Assembly: GCF_001939115.1 (NCBI RefSeq)
Contig: NZ_MQTZ01000020.1
Coordinates: 1 to 64,000 of the forward strand
Source: Leptolyngbya sp. 'hensonii'
Lineage (GTDB): Bacteria; Cyanobacteriota; Cyanobacteriia; GCF-001939115
DNA length: 64,000 bases
Reading direction: 5' to 3'
The position numbers and the translations under genes were made by a program. Shown one piece after another: positions 7,786 through 16,547 of the stretch (its first letter is position 1; every line of letters starts with the position of its first letter). The notes beneath the pieces are model-generated. The model saw nothing but the letters and a program-made list of their open reading frames with translations, ran no database searches and was not told where the DNA came from.

Positions 7786-10119
7786 GTGCAAGAAGATTTC
7801 AGGTTAATTGTCGATCTGGTCATGGTTCTGGCAGCAGCAGCGGCAGGAGGGCTACTGGCATCCTGGTTGCGGCAACCGGTCCTCCTGGGGTATCTGGTTG
7901 GGGGGATGGTGGTAGGGCCAGCCGGGTTAGGGTTGATTAAGGAACTGATTCAGGTTGAAACGCTGGCTCAGTTGGGTGTTGCCTTCCTCCTGTTTGCTCT
8001 GGGGGTGGAGTTTTCTCTGGCAGAGTTGAAGAAAGTTCAGGCTGTTGCCTTGGGGGGCGGGACCCTGCAAATTGCCCTGACGATTCTGATTACGACGCTG
8101 GTCTCCCTGGGGGTTGGATGGGTGACTTCTCCAGCGCAAGGTGTGTTTTTGGGGGCGATTCTCTCCCTTTCTTCAACTGCAGTTGTGCTCAAATCCCTGA
8201 TGGAACGCAACGAGACAGAGACGTTGCATGGGCAGGTGATGCTGGGCATCCTGGTGGTTCAGGATTTGGCTCTGGGATTAATGCTGGCTGTTCTCCCAGC
8301 CCTGGATCAACCGGTTGAGCAACTGGGTATTGCGATCGCTTGGGCGTTGCTCCGGATTGGGCTGTTCGCCGCTGGTGCAGTTGCTGCTGGAATTTGGGTT
8401 GTACCGTCCTTATTAAGGATATTGGCTCGCACGGAAAGCCGAGAGTTGTTTTTACTGGGGGTGGTGGCTCTCTGTTTGGGGATTGCGCTGTTTACAGAGT
8501 ATCTCGGCTTGTCGATCGAGATGGGCGCTTTCGTGGCAGGTCTGATGATTTCGGAAGTCGAATATGCGGATCAGACTCTATCCTATGTAGAACCCCTGCG
8601 CAACATTTTTGCCAGCCTCTTCTTTGCTGCGATCGGGATGTTAATTGACCCATTCTTCCTCTGGAATAATTTGGAACTCATTCTGGGCCTGGTTGCCCTG
8701 GTTTTTGTCGGCAAGTTTCTCATCATCACACCCCTGGTCCGCCTCTTTCACTATCCCTTGAAAACAGCCTTAATTGTCGGGATTGGCCTGACCCAGATTG
8801 GGGAATTTTCCTTTGTATTGGCCAGCGAGGGACAAGCGATGGGATTGGTTTCCCGCCAGGTGTACTTGCTGATTCTGGGTACCACAGCTGTCACCCTGGT
8901 CCTCACTCCTTTTGTGCTACGGCTGCTTCCTCAGCTCCTAATTTGGGCGGAGTTGGTTCCCTGGTTCAAACACCACCTGGAAATGGCAAATTTGCCTCTG
9001 GCTGTCTCAGAAGACAGGCCCTTGCAAGATCATGTGGTTGTTTGTGGTTATGGGCGAGTGGGCCGTAACATTGTGCGGCTCCTGCAGGATCATGGCCATG
9101 CTGTAGTAGTGATTGAGTTGTCAGAACGGACGATTCAACAGCTACGAGACGCCGATATTCCCTATGTTTATGGCAATGCCGCCAGTCTACCGGTGCTAGA
9201 AAAGGCCGGGGTGGGTAAGTCGCGGGGCATGGCGATTGCCCTGCCGGATTCCATGAGTACCCGACTTTGCCTAAAGCGATCGCTGGAACTGTCTCCTGAT
9301 CTGGATGTTGTTGTCGAGGCTCATCAAGACAAGGATATTGAACTGCTGTATCAGTTAGGGGCCAGGGAAGTGGTTCAACCAGAATTTGAGGCCAGCCTGG
9401 AAATTTCCACCCACTTACTGACTGGTATGGGCTTACCCTTACCCCAGTTGCAGTTGGAAGTGCAGGAAATTCGCAATAGCCATTATCTGGAATTGAGGCC
9501 TCAGCGGTCTTCCCAAGAGGTCTCTCGCGAATTGAAGGTCGCAGCCCAGGACATGAACAATCGCTGGTACGCCCTGCCTCTGGATTCTCCCCTGACTGGC
9601 ATGACCGTAGAAGAGACAGGCTTGCGGCAATTAACGGGTATCAGCCTGATGTCCATTCGGCGAGCGGGAGGGGAAGAGATTGGCTATCCGGACGCCCATA
9701 CTACTCTGGAGCAGGGCGATCGCCTCTTAGTGATCGGTGAGCCAGCAGAGATGGCGGCTTTTGATGAACTGGCCAAGGGGGAAGCTGCGGTGCCCCAACG
9801 GAACACGTCCTGTCAGTGGCTGATGGTGCCGGAGCATAGTCCAGTCTTGGGTAAGACCCTGGCCCAGCTAGCCCTGCCCAAGAATTATGGGGTGCAGGTG
9901 CAGTCGATTCGACGGGAAGGCAAGTTTATCCGGTTTCCAGAAGAATCTGTAGATCTGCAACTGGACGATCGGCTGTTGCTGTGTGGCAGTAATGAAGACT
10001 TGATGCGAGTGCATCGCTGGCTTGTCCCAGTTGTCCCAATTCCTATGCTGTCTGTGCCGCTTGTAAAGCCCGTGGTGACTGAAACTGTGTCCGAAATTAT
10101 TTCACCCGATGGGTTTTGA
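7786..10119 (+). CDS. CPA2-type cation:proton antiporter with TrkA-N and two TrkA-C domains
   Basis: This encodes 777 residues starting at GTG 7786. Residues 1-390 form a 12-13 helix antiporter domain of the KefB/KefC/CPA2 family (PVLLGYLVGGMVVGPAG; GVAFLLFALGVEFSL; LSLSSTAVVLK; GLTQIGEFSFVLASEG). A TrkA-N (RCK) domain follows at about 410-540 with the nucleotide-binding VVVCGYGRVGRNIV. Two TrkA-C domains lie near 570-660 and 680-750 (GDRLLVIGEP; DDRLLLCGS). It exports K+ or Na+ in exchange for protons, gated by nucleotide or ligand binding. The doubled TrkA-C resembles cyanobacterial homologues. It is convergent with the TPR gene, with 6 bases between the stops. The palindrome at 7738-7755 may control it. 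Confidence 0.93.
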   Translation: MQEDFRLIVDLVMVLAAAAAGGLLASWLRQPVLLGYLVGGMVVGPAGLGLIKELIQVETLAQLGVAFLLFALGVEFSLAELKKVQAVALGGGTLQIALTILITTLVSLGVGWVTSPAQGVFLGAILSLSSTAVVLKSLMERNETETLHGQVMLGILVVQDLALGLMLAVLPALDQPVEQLGIAIAWALLRIGLFAAGAVAAGIWVVPSLLRILARTESRELFLLGVVALCLGIALFTEYLGLSIEMGAFVAGLMISEVEYADQTLSYVEPLRNIFASLFFAAIGMLIDPFFLWNNLELILGLVALVFVGKFLIITPLVRLFHYPLKTALIVGIGLTQIGEFSFVLASEGQAMGLVSRQVYLLILGTTAVTLVLTPFVLRLLPQLLIWAELVPWFKHHLEMANLPLAVSEDRPLQDHVVVCGYGRVGRNIVRLLQDHGHAVVVIELSERTIQQLRDADIPYVYGNAASLPVLEKAGVGKSRGMAIALPDSMSTRLCLKRSLELSPDLDVVVEAHQDKDIELLYQLGAREVVQPEFEASLEISTHLLTGMGLPLPQLQLEVQEIRNSHYLELRPQRSSQEVSRELKVAAQDMNNRWYALPLDSPLTGMTVEETGLRQLTGISLMSIRRAGGEEIGYPDAHTTLEQGDRLLVIGEPAEMAAFDELAKGEAAVPQRNTSCQWLMVPEHSPVLGKTLAQLALPKNYGVQVQSIRREGKFIRFPEESVDLQLDDRLLLCGSNEDLMRVHRWLVPVVPIPMLSVPLVKPVVTETVSEIISPDGF

Positions 10120-10125
10120 TGTCAG

Positions 10126-10950
10126 TCAAAACTCTGGATTCCAGGCTACCCTGCTCTCCTCTGGCAGAGAATAGAATGCCCGGTTAGCAGCGACATCCCG
10201 CAGGACATAGGCCTTTTCTAAAACCCGCTCGGTCAACAGGTAATCCTCAGGATGGCTGACATGGGTTTGAATCGCTTGGGTGAGGGACTCGATCGCTGCC
10301 GGATAGGCTTCTAAACAGTAGTGAACGACCCCCCGCAAGTACTGGGCTTGGGCTGCCCAGAGGCAGGGAGACCCCTGGCTGGCTAGGGCCTCTTCATGTA
10401 CCTGAATCACGGTTTGGAAGTCTTCCAGGGCTTTCGAATATTCACCCAGTTTGTAGTAAGCAAAGCCCCGATAAAAGGAAGCCTCAGCCCTGTCCCTCGT
10501 CACTGAAAGCAGGCATAGGGCTTGACTAAAATCACTGATAGCCATTTCCAGGATTTCTTCCCGCAGCGTTTCCCGATCAGAATTGGGCGTATCCAGGGAT
10601 AGAACGGCCTGATCGAGTTGTAATTGATTCAGATAAAGGTGTCCCCGATCGTTGTAGAGCTTTGCCTGCGAAGTATCAGAGGCATTCAGGCGAAGGGCTT
10701 CGGTATAGTCGTTCAGCGCTTCAGCATAGTACCCAAAGTCTGCGAAGGATCTGCCCCGATTGTGGTAAGCCTCAGCATAGTCAGGTTGCAATCGAATGGC
10801 TTGGGTATAGCTGGCGATCGCACCGCTCCAGTTACCGCTTTGTTCCAATTGCTGGGCCTGTTGAAAATGGTCCCGCGCCAGAGTCCTTGGGCTAGACGGT
10901 GTAACGTTATGCTCTGATGTACTGGGTTCTAAAGTTTCGTCTATCATCAC
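10126..10950 (-). CDS. TPR-repeat protein
   Basis: This encodes 274 residues with no signal peptide. Tetratricopeptide repeats are clear at about residues 27-60 (ARDHFQQAQQLEQSGNWSGA), 61-95 (YAEAYHNRGRSFADFGYYAE), 150-185 (AEASFYRGFAYYKLGEYSKA) and 205-235 (LRGVVHYCLEAYPAAIESLT). It is probably a cytoplasmic scaffold for protein interactions; no partner or enzymatic domain is visible. The ATG at 10950 is directly followed by a second ATG at 10947, and either may be used. The stop lies 6 bases from that of the convergent antiporter gene. Confidence 0.85.
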   Translation of the reverse strand: MMIDETLEPSTSEHNVTPSSPRTLARDHFQQAQQLEQSGNWSGAIASYTQAIRLQPDYAEAYHNRGRSFADFGYYAEALNDYTEALRLNASDTSQAKLYNDRGHLYLNQLQLDQAVLSLDTPNSDRETLREEILEMAISDFSQALCLLSVTRDRAEASFYRGFAYYKLGEYSKALEDFQTVIQVHEEALASQGSPCLWAAQAQYLRGVVHYCLEAYPAAIESLTQAIQTHVSHPEDYLLTERVLEKAYVLRDVAANRAFYSLPEESRVAWNPEF

Positions 10951-11361
10951 TTAATGCTCACCACTCATTGGTAGACCTGTCTAATCTGCAAACCCAGAAT
11001 GAACGCCTTTCCTAATGCCATTTCTCCTGAACAAGTGTCATGACTCCTTGTCGTACAAGTCTGGCATGAAATACCCTTGATGCTGAAACAAAATTTTTCT
11101 GTTAACCCACTTGCTCTCAATTTCCTGATGGGTTAAGAATCTGATTCTGCCTTTCTATCTTCCTACAGGCCAGATCCCTTAACGTATCCCTGATTGAGAA
11201 GTTTGGTGATTTATTAAATTCCTATTCTTCAAGAATGATATCGCAGGAATTAAGCTCCTCCATGTATTCCTTCCCAGGGAAATCCCTGGATGGGTGCCGC
11301 AACCCGTTCTGGATGACGAGATAATAAAATGCGGGGCGTTAAATGAGAGGGATAACCATCC
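10951..11361. other. Intergenic region between divergent genes
   Basis: This 411-base gap separates the minus-strand TPR gene from the plus-strand 171-residue membrane protein gene. It is AT-rich from about 11080 to 11230 and contains a small hairpin (CTTGT-CGT-ACAAG, near 11050). I see no credible gene or RNA. It should hold the promoters of both flanking genes. Confidence 0.4.
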
Positions 11362-11877
11362 ATGAACTATCTTGTTGCCGTATTGTCCGATCGTATGCAA
11401 GCAGAAGCAGCCTATTCTGCTCTGGAGAAGGAAAATTTTCCGATCAATAAAGTCGCCATTCTGGGCAAAGGGTACAAGACTGCCGACGAGTACGGTCTGC
11501 TGGATCCCAATGAAGAGGCCCGCAAGAATGTCCGTCTCATGGCCTTCTGGCTGATTCCCTTTGGCTTTGCGGCTGGTTTTACCTTCAGTTTGATCACTAA
11601 CCTCAGTACCTTTGCCTGGGCTGGAGAGATTGGTAACCATCTGATTGGGGGCTTGTTGGGAGCTTTCTCTGGTGCAATGGGAAGCTTTTTTGTTGGGGGT
11701 GGGGTAGGGTTAGCTTTTGGCAGTGGAGATGCGCTTCCCTATCGCAATCGCTTAAATGCTGGGAAGTATCTGATTGTGATCAAAGCCTCAGAGGGCTTCA
11801 TTCGTCAGGCTACAACGATTTTACGCCGATTTAATCCGGAAAGCCTGCAGGGTTACGTGGACTCTTCTATGACTTAG
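11362..11877 (+). CDS. Conserved two-helix membrane protein of unknown function
   Basis: This encodes 171 residues starting at the ATG 11362, with AGAGGGA about 9 bases upstream. The N-terminal 55 residues resemble a small ferredoxin-fold regulatory domain of the general-stress 17M type (YLVAVLSDRMQAEAAYSALE). A glycine-rich pair of membrane helices follows (LMAFWLIPFGFAAGFTFSLI; LIGGLLGAFSGAMGSFFVGG). The tail KYLIVIKASEGFIRQATTIL looks like a second small alpha/beta unit. Such proteins are widespread in cyanobacteria without an assigned role. A hairpin follows the stop. Confidence 0.8.
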   Translation: MNYLVAVLSDRMQAEAAYSALEKENFPINKVAILGKGYKTADEYGLLDPNEEARKNVRLMAFWLIPFGFAAGFTFSLITNLSTFAWAGEIGNHLIGGLLGAFSGAMGSFFVGGGVGLAFGSGDALPYRNRLNAGKYLIVIKASEGFIRQATTILRRFNPESLQGYVDSSMT

Positions 11878-11880
11878 GCC

Positions 11881-11907
11881 AATCCCTATAGCGCCTCTAT
11901 AGAGATT
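11881..11907. terminator. Hairpin between convergent genes
   Basis: An 11-bp inverted repeat with one mismatch (11881-11891 and 11897-11907, loop CGCCT) lies between the stops at 11877 and 11913. Its position suits a bidirectional terminator, although there is no U-tract. Confidence 0.45.
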
Positions 11908-11912
11908 GCGGT

Positions 11913-12746
11913 CTAGAAATGGGTTTTCTGTTCTGTGACCAACGTCAGGCTGACCCAGCCCCCTTTCTCATCGTATTGCCGGATCAGGCGTTGGCGGCGA
12001 TCGGGCTGGGAAAGCCACCCAGCCTCCAGGAAGAAAGGCTGACCTGGCTGCAGCCGGAGCGGGCAGGTGGCTGATCCTCCCTGGGGCAGTAGCAGCACCT
12101 GCACAGGCTGATCTCCCTGTTCGAAGCGCAAGCTTGAACCCAGGATTTGAGCTGTCGAGCCAATCCTGCGGCTGCCAGGACCGTCACCAAAGGTCAACTG
12201 TTGTTCCAGGTGGTGGTCTCCGGCGAGTGTGATCTGAAGGGTTGTCCTGCAAGTTTCCGATCGCCAATCTGGGGACAGGGTTACAGCTTCTCCCTGCCAG
12301 GTTCCGACCAGATCGGCGACCTGTAAAGAAGGAGACTCTGGAGCGCTGGAACCAGCCCGGCGTTCCCGAATCAATGTGAACTGCTTCAAGTTACCCTGGG
12401 GGTCAAATAATTCCACTAGTCGCCAGCGCCGATCGCCCTCAATGAATCCAAACTCCGCCCCAAATTCTGTAGAGGGTGCAAGTTGGATCGAGCCCTGGGA
12501 AAAGGCTCCAGTCTCAAAAAATAGGATGCCCCGTCCCAGGGTACTGTACTCCAGAACTGTTTCCTGGGGGACTTGGTGGGGGTAATAACGCCGGATTGTC
12601 TGGCGGATGGTCTGCTGCTGCTGCAAGCCCTCCAGGGTGACAAGGGTTGGCGTATCTTCAATCACGCTCCCTTGGGGGGAGAGTCGGGTAAAGGAGCCTT
12701 CCCACGCCCCCAAATTCTGTAGCAGGCAGTCCCATTGTGATTTCAA
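11913..12746 (-). CDS. DUF3598 lipocalin-like protein
   Basis: This encodes 277 residues from the ATG at 12746. The opening KSQWDCLLQNLGAWEGSFTR and TLEGLQQQQTIRQTIRRYYP are typical of cyanobacterial DUF3598 proteins, which are built from two lipocalin-like beta barrels related to the CpcS/CpcT bilin lyases. The second barrel begins near residue 143 (VADLVGTWQGEAVTLSPDW), giving two repeats each opening with a W-x-G motif. There is no signal peptide, so it is cytoplasmic. A lipophilic or pigment ligand is plausible from the fold, but the function is unknown. It is the last gene before a hairpin shared with the convergent neighbour. The metallophosphoesterase gene lies 50 bases upstream on the same strand. 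Confidence 0.85.
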   Translation of the reverse strand: MKSQWDCLLQNLGAWEGSFTRLSPQGSVIEDTPTLVTLEGLQQQQTIRQTIRRYYPHQVPQETVLEYSTLGRGILFFETGAFSQGSIQLAPSTEFGAEFGFIEGDRRWRLVELFDPQGNLKQFTLIRERRAGSSAPESPSLQVADLVGTWQGEAVTLSPDWRSETCRTTLQITLAGDHHLEQQLTFGDGPGSRRIGSTAQILGSSLRFEQGDQPVQVLLLPQGGSATCPLRLQPGQPFFLEAGWLSQPDRRQRLIRQYDEKGGWVSLTLVTEQKTHF

Positions 12747-12796
12747 GATGGTTTCCCTTCCTTTGGCCGATGTTTGTCACGGTTAAAACCTGCTGA

Positions 12797-13939
12797 TTAG
12801 CAGTCCAGGGCCAGTTGATTGCTTAAGGCCCGGTGTTTCAAGATCAGGGTCGTTGTATTGTCGCCAATGTTCAAGTGTTGACTGTTAATGCCTGAATTAA
12901 AGTTCTCGAAGTGACGCCGGATCTTCAAGGGAAAGTGAGGGAAGCTGAAGGACGCATCTCCATTGGCAATATTGGCCCAGAAGTAGCGCAGGTCTGGGAC
13001 TAAGGCTGCTGCTTCTGCTTCTGGTAAATTAAAGGGGGAGTGACTGAGCAGGCGCATCATAAAGGGAGCGCTTCGATCACCCATCCATTCCCGGGAAGTT
13101 TGCAACAGCGTAGGCCAACCGGGTACCGATTCCACGCGGGGAGATTCAATCTGTAACGTGTACTGTCCCTGATGATCGGTCCGGCAGGTCAGAATGCGAT
13201 AGGGGTGGGGGTAACTGACCAGAGAACCAGTGGTAATATCGTATACTCCCTTCCGGTAGGCAATATCTTGCACATGCAGATGGCCTGTAAAAACCAGTTG
13301 CACTCTAGCTTCCTGGAGCATCCGGACCAGCGTAGAGGCGTTCTCCAGCATGTAGCGGCGACCCAAAGGATGGCGCGACTGCCCTGGCAAATGTTCCACA
13401 ATGTTGTGATGAATCATAACCAGGACCAACTGATCTTTGACCTCGGCGAGGACTCGATTTAACCAACTGAGTTGGGCCTGATCTAAATACCCCCGTTGTT
13501 TTCCGCTGCTGTCAAACTGGTTGGAATTCAAGCCGATGAGCTGAACTCCGGGAAGTAGGGGACAGGCGTAGTACAAATGCTTGGGATTGTTGTCGTAGCC
13601 GAACTTGTGGTAGTAGCTGGGAAAGTCTGCCAGACCGATCGTCTGCTCAGTGGCCAGCAGGGATGGAACATCATGGTTGCCAGGGACCACATAGACCGGA
13701 AAAGGGAGTTGGCTGAGCCGATTTGCTAACCAGCGATGATTTTCCGGTTCGCCGTGCTGAGTTAAATCTCCCGGCAGGAGCAGAAAATCCAGGTTCAGGG
13801 ATTCCAGGTGGTCAAAAATAGCTTCCAGAACTGGAATACTCACTTCAACCAGATGGAACCGGCTAGGATGATCCCAGACCGTGTGGGGTAAAGCGATGTG
13901 AAGATCACTGACCACCGCAAATCGAAAGCTCAAGTTCAT
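12797..13939 (-). CDS. Calcineurin-like metallophosphoesterase
   Basis: This encodes 380 residues. The five phosphoesterase motifs are in order: VSDLHI (near 10-15), LPGDLTQHG (about 56-64), PGNHD (about 87-91), MIHHNIV (about 175-181) and TGHLHVQ (about 219-225). These supply the Asp, His and Asn ligands of a di-metal centre, so the enzyme should be active. The closest named relatives are the CpdA/Icc-type cyclic-nucleotide phosphodiesterases, but substrates vary widely. The roughly 120 residues after the core are an extension I do not recognise. No signal peptide is seen, so it should be cytoplasmic. Confidence 0.88.
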   Translation of the reverse strand: MNLSFRFAVVSDLHIALPHTVWDHPSRFHLVEVSIPVLEAIFDHLESLNLDFLLLPGDLTQHGEPENHRWLANRLSQLPFPVYVVPGNHDVPSLLATEQTIGLADFPSYYHKFGYDNNPKHLYYACPLLPGVQLIGLNSNQFDSSGKQRGYLDQAQLSWLNRVLAEVKDQLVLVMIHHNIVEHLPGQSRHPLGRRYMLENASTLVRMLQEARVQLVFTGHLHVQDIAYRKGVYDITTGSLVSYPHPYRILTCRTDHQGQYTLQIESPRVESVPGWPTLLQTSREWMGDRSAPFMMRLLSHSPFNLPEAEAAALVPDLRYFWANIANGDASFSFPHFPLKIRRHFENFNSGINSQHLNIGDNTTTLILKHRALSNQLALDC

Positions 13940-14134
13940 AGTTGTCGCGGGAAAGCCACTCCTATTGTGACCAAAAATTGGGGTTTCTGAAGGCTATGAT
14001 ACGGTCTCTGGTAGGTGGATGGCATGGCAACCGCTCCAGACCCAATCCCCAGGTGATAGTACAGATGGAGAAAATTTGAGTTTTGAACCCCCTCAGGGAC
14101 TATAGGATGGAAATGGCTTTGTGATCTATGTCCT

Positions 14135-14833
14135 ATGATGTCCAGTCATTTCATCATGCTCGGTTTGCTGCTCACCTTTGCGATTGCCCATAGTGGTCTG
14201 GCAGCCTCACGCCCTTGGGGGGAGTCAAAAATTGGAGCCAGAGCTTATCGGGTGATTTTTGCGCTGGTCAGCCTTCCCCTGGCGACGGTGTTGGTGATCT
14301 ACTTCTTTAACCATCGCTATGATGGCTTGCAGTTGTGGCAGGTGCAGGGGGTGCAGGGGGTCAAAGCAACAGTGTGGATTCTGTCAGCGATCTCCTTTCT
14401 ATTTCTGTATCCCGCTACGTTTAATTTGCTGGAGATTGCCGCTGTTCAAAAACCCCAGGTTCACCTGTATGAAACTGGGATTATTCGGATTACCCGGCAT
14501 CCTCAAATGGTGGGGCAGGTGATTTGGTGTCTGGCCCATACCCTGTGGCTGGGGAGCAGTTTCATGGTAGTGACCTCGATCGGTCTGATCCTGCATCATT
14601 TGTTTGGGGTCTGGCACGGCGATCGACGGCTGCAAGCCCGGTATGGCGAATCTTTTGAAACCCTGAAATCTCGCACTTCTGTGATTCCGTTTCTGGCTGT
14701 GCTCCAGAGACGGCAAACCCTCGACTGGAAAGAGTTTCTCCGCCCTGCTTATGCAGGTATTGCCGTCTTTGTCTTGATTTTTTGGTGGGCTCACCCTCTT
14801 TTGACTCGTGCAACAGGGAACATACCCTGGTAG
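14135..14833 (+). CDS. NnrU-family integral membrane protein
   Basis: This encodes 232 residues with five to six membrane helices. Family features are AHSGLAASRPWGE near the N-terminus, VHLYETGIIRITRHPQMVGQ, LWCLAHTLWLG-like hydrophobic stretches and GVWHGDRRLQARYGE. NnrU was named for proteins next to nitrite/nitric oxide reductase genes. Its plant relative Z-ISO is a haem-dependent 15-cis-zeta-carotene isomerase. The histidines in RHPQM and HLFGVWHGD are the ones expected for haem ligation. In a cyanobacterium a role in carotenoid isomerisation is possible but not shown here. The gene starts at the first of two adjacent ATGs. A thioredoxin gene follows 39 bases downstream. Confidence 0.85.
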   Translation: MMSSHFIMLGLLLTFAIAHSGLAASRPWGESKIGARAYRVIFALVSLPLATVLVIYFFNHRYDGLQLWQVQGVQGVKATVWILSAISFLFLYPATFNLLEIAAVQKPQVHLYETGIIRITRHPQMVGQVIWCLAHTLWLGSSFMVVTSIGLILHHLFGVWHGDRRLQARYGESFETLKSRTSVIPFLAVLQRRQTLDWKEFLRPAYAGIAVFVLIFWWAHPLLTRATGNIPW

Positions 14834-14872
14834 CATGATCCCAGACATAAATCAACTTATAGGCCTAGAGGG

Positions 14873-15223
14873 ATGATGTTTTTATCCGTTAGTGAGCAGA
14901 ATTTTGCAGAAGAAGTTTTAGAATCCTCTGTTCCTGTGTTGGTCAATTTCTGGGCTCCCTGGTGTGGGCTCTGTCGAGCAATTAATCCTCTGCTCACGCG
15001 ATTTCAGGCGGAATGGGGTGAGCAGAATATCAAAATGGTAAGCATCAATGCTGACGAAAGCTTGCGGTTGGCCAGCATGTATCGGCTGACAACCCTACCC
15101 ACTATCCTGGTCTTTGGGGGGGGGAAGGTGATGCATCGAATTGATAGTTTTCATGGCCGGGATGACTTCCGTCGAGCCCTGGAAAATATCATGACGAGTT
15201 CCCTCGATCCTGTACGCAGCTAA
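14873..15223 (+). CDS. Thioredoxin-family protein with atypical CGLC active site
   Basis: This encodes 116 residues, a single thioredoxin domain. The active-site region reads FWAPWCGLCRAINP, giving Cys31-Gly-Leu-Cys34 instead of the usual Cys-Gly-Pro-Cys. The cis-proline loop TTLPTILVF is intact. Loss of the active-site proline normally changes redox potential and pKa. I recall that one cyanobacterial thioredoxin class (TrxC) has this sequence, but I did not verify that. It probably reduces disulfides in selected partners. It may be co-transcribed with the NnrU-family gene. A MITE-like repeat begins at the last base of its stop codon. Confidence 0.9.
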   Translation: MMFLSVSEQNFAEEVLESSVPVLVNFWAPWCGLCRAINPLLTRFQAEWGEQNIKMVSINADESLRLASMYRLTTLPTILVFGGGKVMHRIDSFHGRDDFRRALENIMTSSLDPVRS

Positions 15224-15304
15224 GGAATCAGAATTAAATAAGATGAACAATTGGGGTGCAGGGGCGAAGCCCCCAAACCCCTACTTTATTTAGTTTTCGA
15301 TCCT
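15223..15304. repeat. MITE-like repeat, copy A (82 bp)
   Basis: The left end AGGAATCAGAATTAAATAA pairs with the right end (reverse complement AGGATCGAAAACTAAATAA), forming imperfect 19-bp terminal inverted repeats. The core holds GGGGTGCAGGGGCGAAGCCCCC. The same element recurs at 37505-37604 and, inverted, at 53253-53376. It begins at the last base of the thioredoxin stop codon. Confidence 0.75.
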
Positions 15305-15400
15305 AAGTATTAGAAATCTTCTTTAGACAATGGCATTCTGCTGCCCACCTCAGATTGAATCACAGGGGTAGAGGCAGCAGGGTGCTTTTATTTTGGCATT

Positions 15401-15548
15401 AATATACTTCATGCACCAACACTGCCCTCACCCCCGGCCCCTCTCCCAGAGCGGGAGAGGGGAGAAATTAAGCGTTAATGCCCCTTCTCCCCATTGTGGG
15501 AGAAGGGGTGGGGGATGAGGGGAAAGGGATTGGTGTGCCAAGTATATT
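15401..15548. repeat. MITE-like repeat with AATATACTT ends (148 bp)
   Basis: The ends are AATATACTTCATGCACCAAC and the complement of AATATACTTGGCACACCAAT, giving about 20-bp terminal inverted repeats. The interior contains two strong GC hairpins (CCCCTCTCCC...GGGAGAGGGG near 15437-15463 and CCCCTTCTCCC...GGGAGAAGGGG near 15481-15508). The core resembles the core of the element at 53113-53251, although the ends differ. The remaining bases of this 426-base gene-free stretch (15305-15400 and 15549-15649) hold an inverted repeat CTGCTGCC/GGCAGCAG (15338 and 15373) and the presumed uppP promoter. Confidence 0.7.
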
Positions 15549-15649
15549 GTTGCCTTTATTTTTTAGTCTAATTTGCTTCTCGTACCCCACCTCCTACAAT
15601 GGGATGGGACTTTGACAACCAGCTATTACAAAACCGAACGAATTTTTCT

Positions 15650-16543
15650 ATGAACCCATTACTCCTGATTGCGACAGAACCAGGCGCTTCCACGACTCCT
15701 CCGGTGGGATTATTGGAAGGGCTACTCCAGGCGCTGCTTCTGGGTTTCGTCCAGGGGTTAACGGAGTTTCTACCCATCAGTAGTACGGCCCATCTGCAAG
15801 TGTTTACCCAGGCTTTACATTGGGAAACCGTAGGGTCTAAACCCTTTGTAGCCACGATCCAGTTTGGCAGTGTCATTGCAGTTATTTTGTACTTTTGGAA
15901 AGATATCACAACCATCCTTCGGGGCGGCTATGAGGCGCTACAGCAGCGGGATTTCCAGCGGGAAGAGTGGAAACTGCTGGTTGGAATTGCTGTTGGAACG
16001 CTGCCGGTTCTGGGAGGGGGCTTCTTGCTGAAAGCGGCTCTGAATGATGATAGCTCCCTGATTAATAGCATGGTTACGATCGCCATTACTTCCATTGTCA
16101 TGGCGCTCCTGCTGGCCATTGCGGAACGGATGGGTAGTCGTAAGCGAGGCTTTGATAGTTTGCAGGTTGGAGATGGCATCCTGATTGGCCTGGGACAGAT
16201 GATTGCCCTGGTGCCGGGGGCTTCTCGTTCTGGTTCCACGATCACGACAGCCCTGTTCCTGGGCTTGGAACGGCAAACTGCAGCCCGCTTCTCTTTTCTC
16301 CTGGGTATTCCTGCGCTGACGATCGCCACCCTCTACGAGTTCATCAAATATGCGATCGGGAAAATTGACCTGCTGGTGGTTTTGATGGGGACTTTTTCTG
16401 CGTTTGTCTTTTCCTATCTGTCGATTGCCTGGTTGTTGCGCTACTTGCAGACCAGTAATATGTTCGTTTTCGTCTGGTATCGGTTGGCCTTCGGCGGAGC
16501 TATTTTGACCGCTGTAGCAGCAGGGTATTTACAGAATCGCTAG
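15650..16543 (+). CDS. uppP: Undecaprenyl-diphosphatase
   Basis: UppP (BacA) removes a phosphate from undecaprenyl diphosphate at the membrane, recycling the lipid carrier used for peptidoglycan and other glycans. The product is 297 residues with about eight membrane helices. Both signatures are present: FLPISSTAHL near residue 42 and PGASRSGSTI near residue 191, with the (E/Q)xxxE-type region VQGLTEFLP. The ATG at 15650 is chosen because the in-frame extension upstream (from 15599) has no family similarity. The gene is convergent with the globin gene, with 4 bases between the stops. Confidence 0.95.
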   Translation: MNPLLLIATEPGASTTPPVGLLEGLLQALLLGFVQGLTEFLPISSTAHLQVFTQALHWETVGSKPFVATIQFGSVIAVILYFWKDITTILRGGYEALQQRDFQREEWKLLVGIAVGTLPVLGGGFLLKAALNDDSSLINSMVTIAITSIVMALLLAIAERMGSRKRGFDSLQVGDGILIGLGQMIALVPGASRSGSTITTALFLGLERQTAARFSFLLGIPALTIATLYEFIKYAIGKIDLLVVLMGTFSAFVFSYLSIAWLLRYLQTSNMFVFVWYRLAFGGAILTAVAAGYLQNR

Positions 16544-16547
16544 AAGC

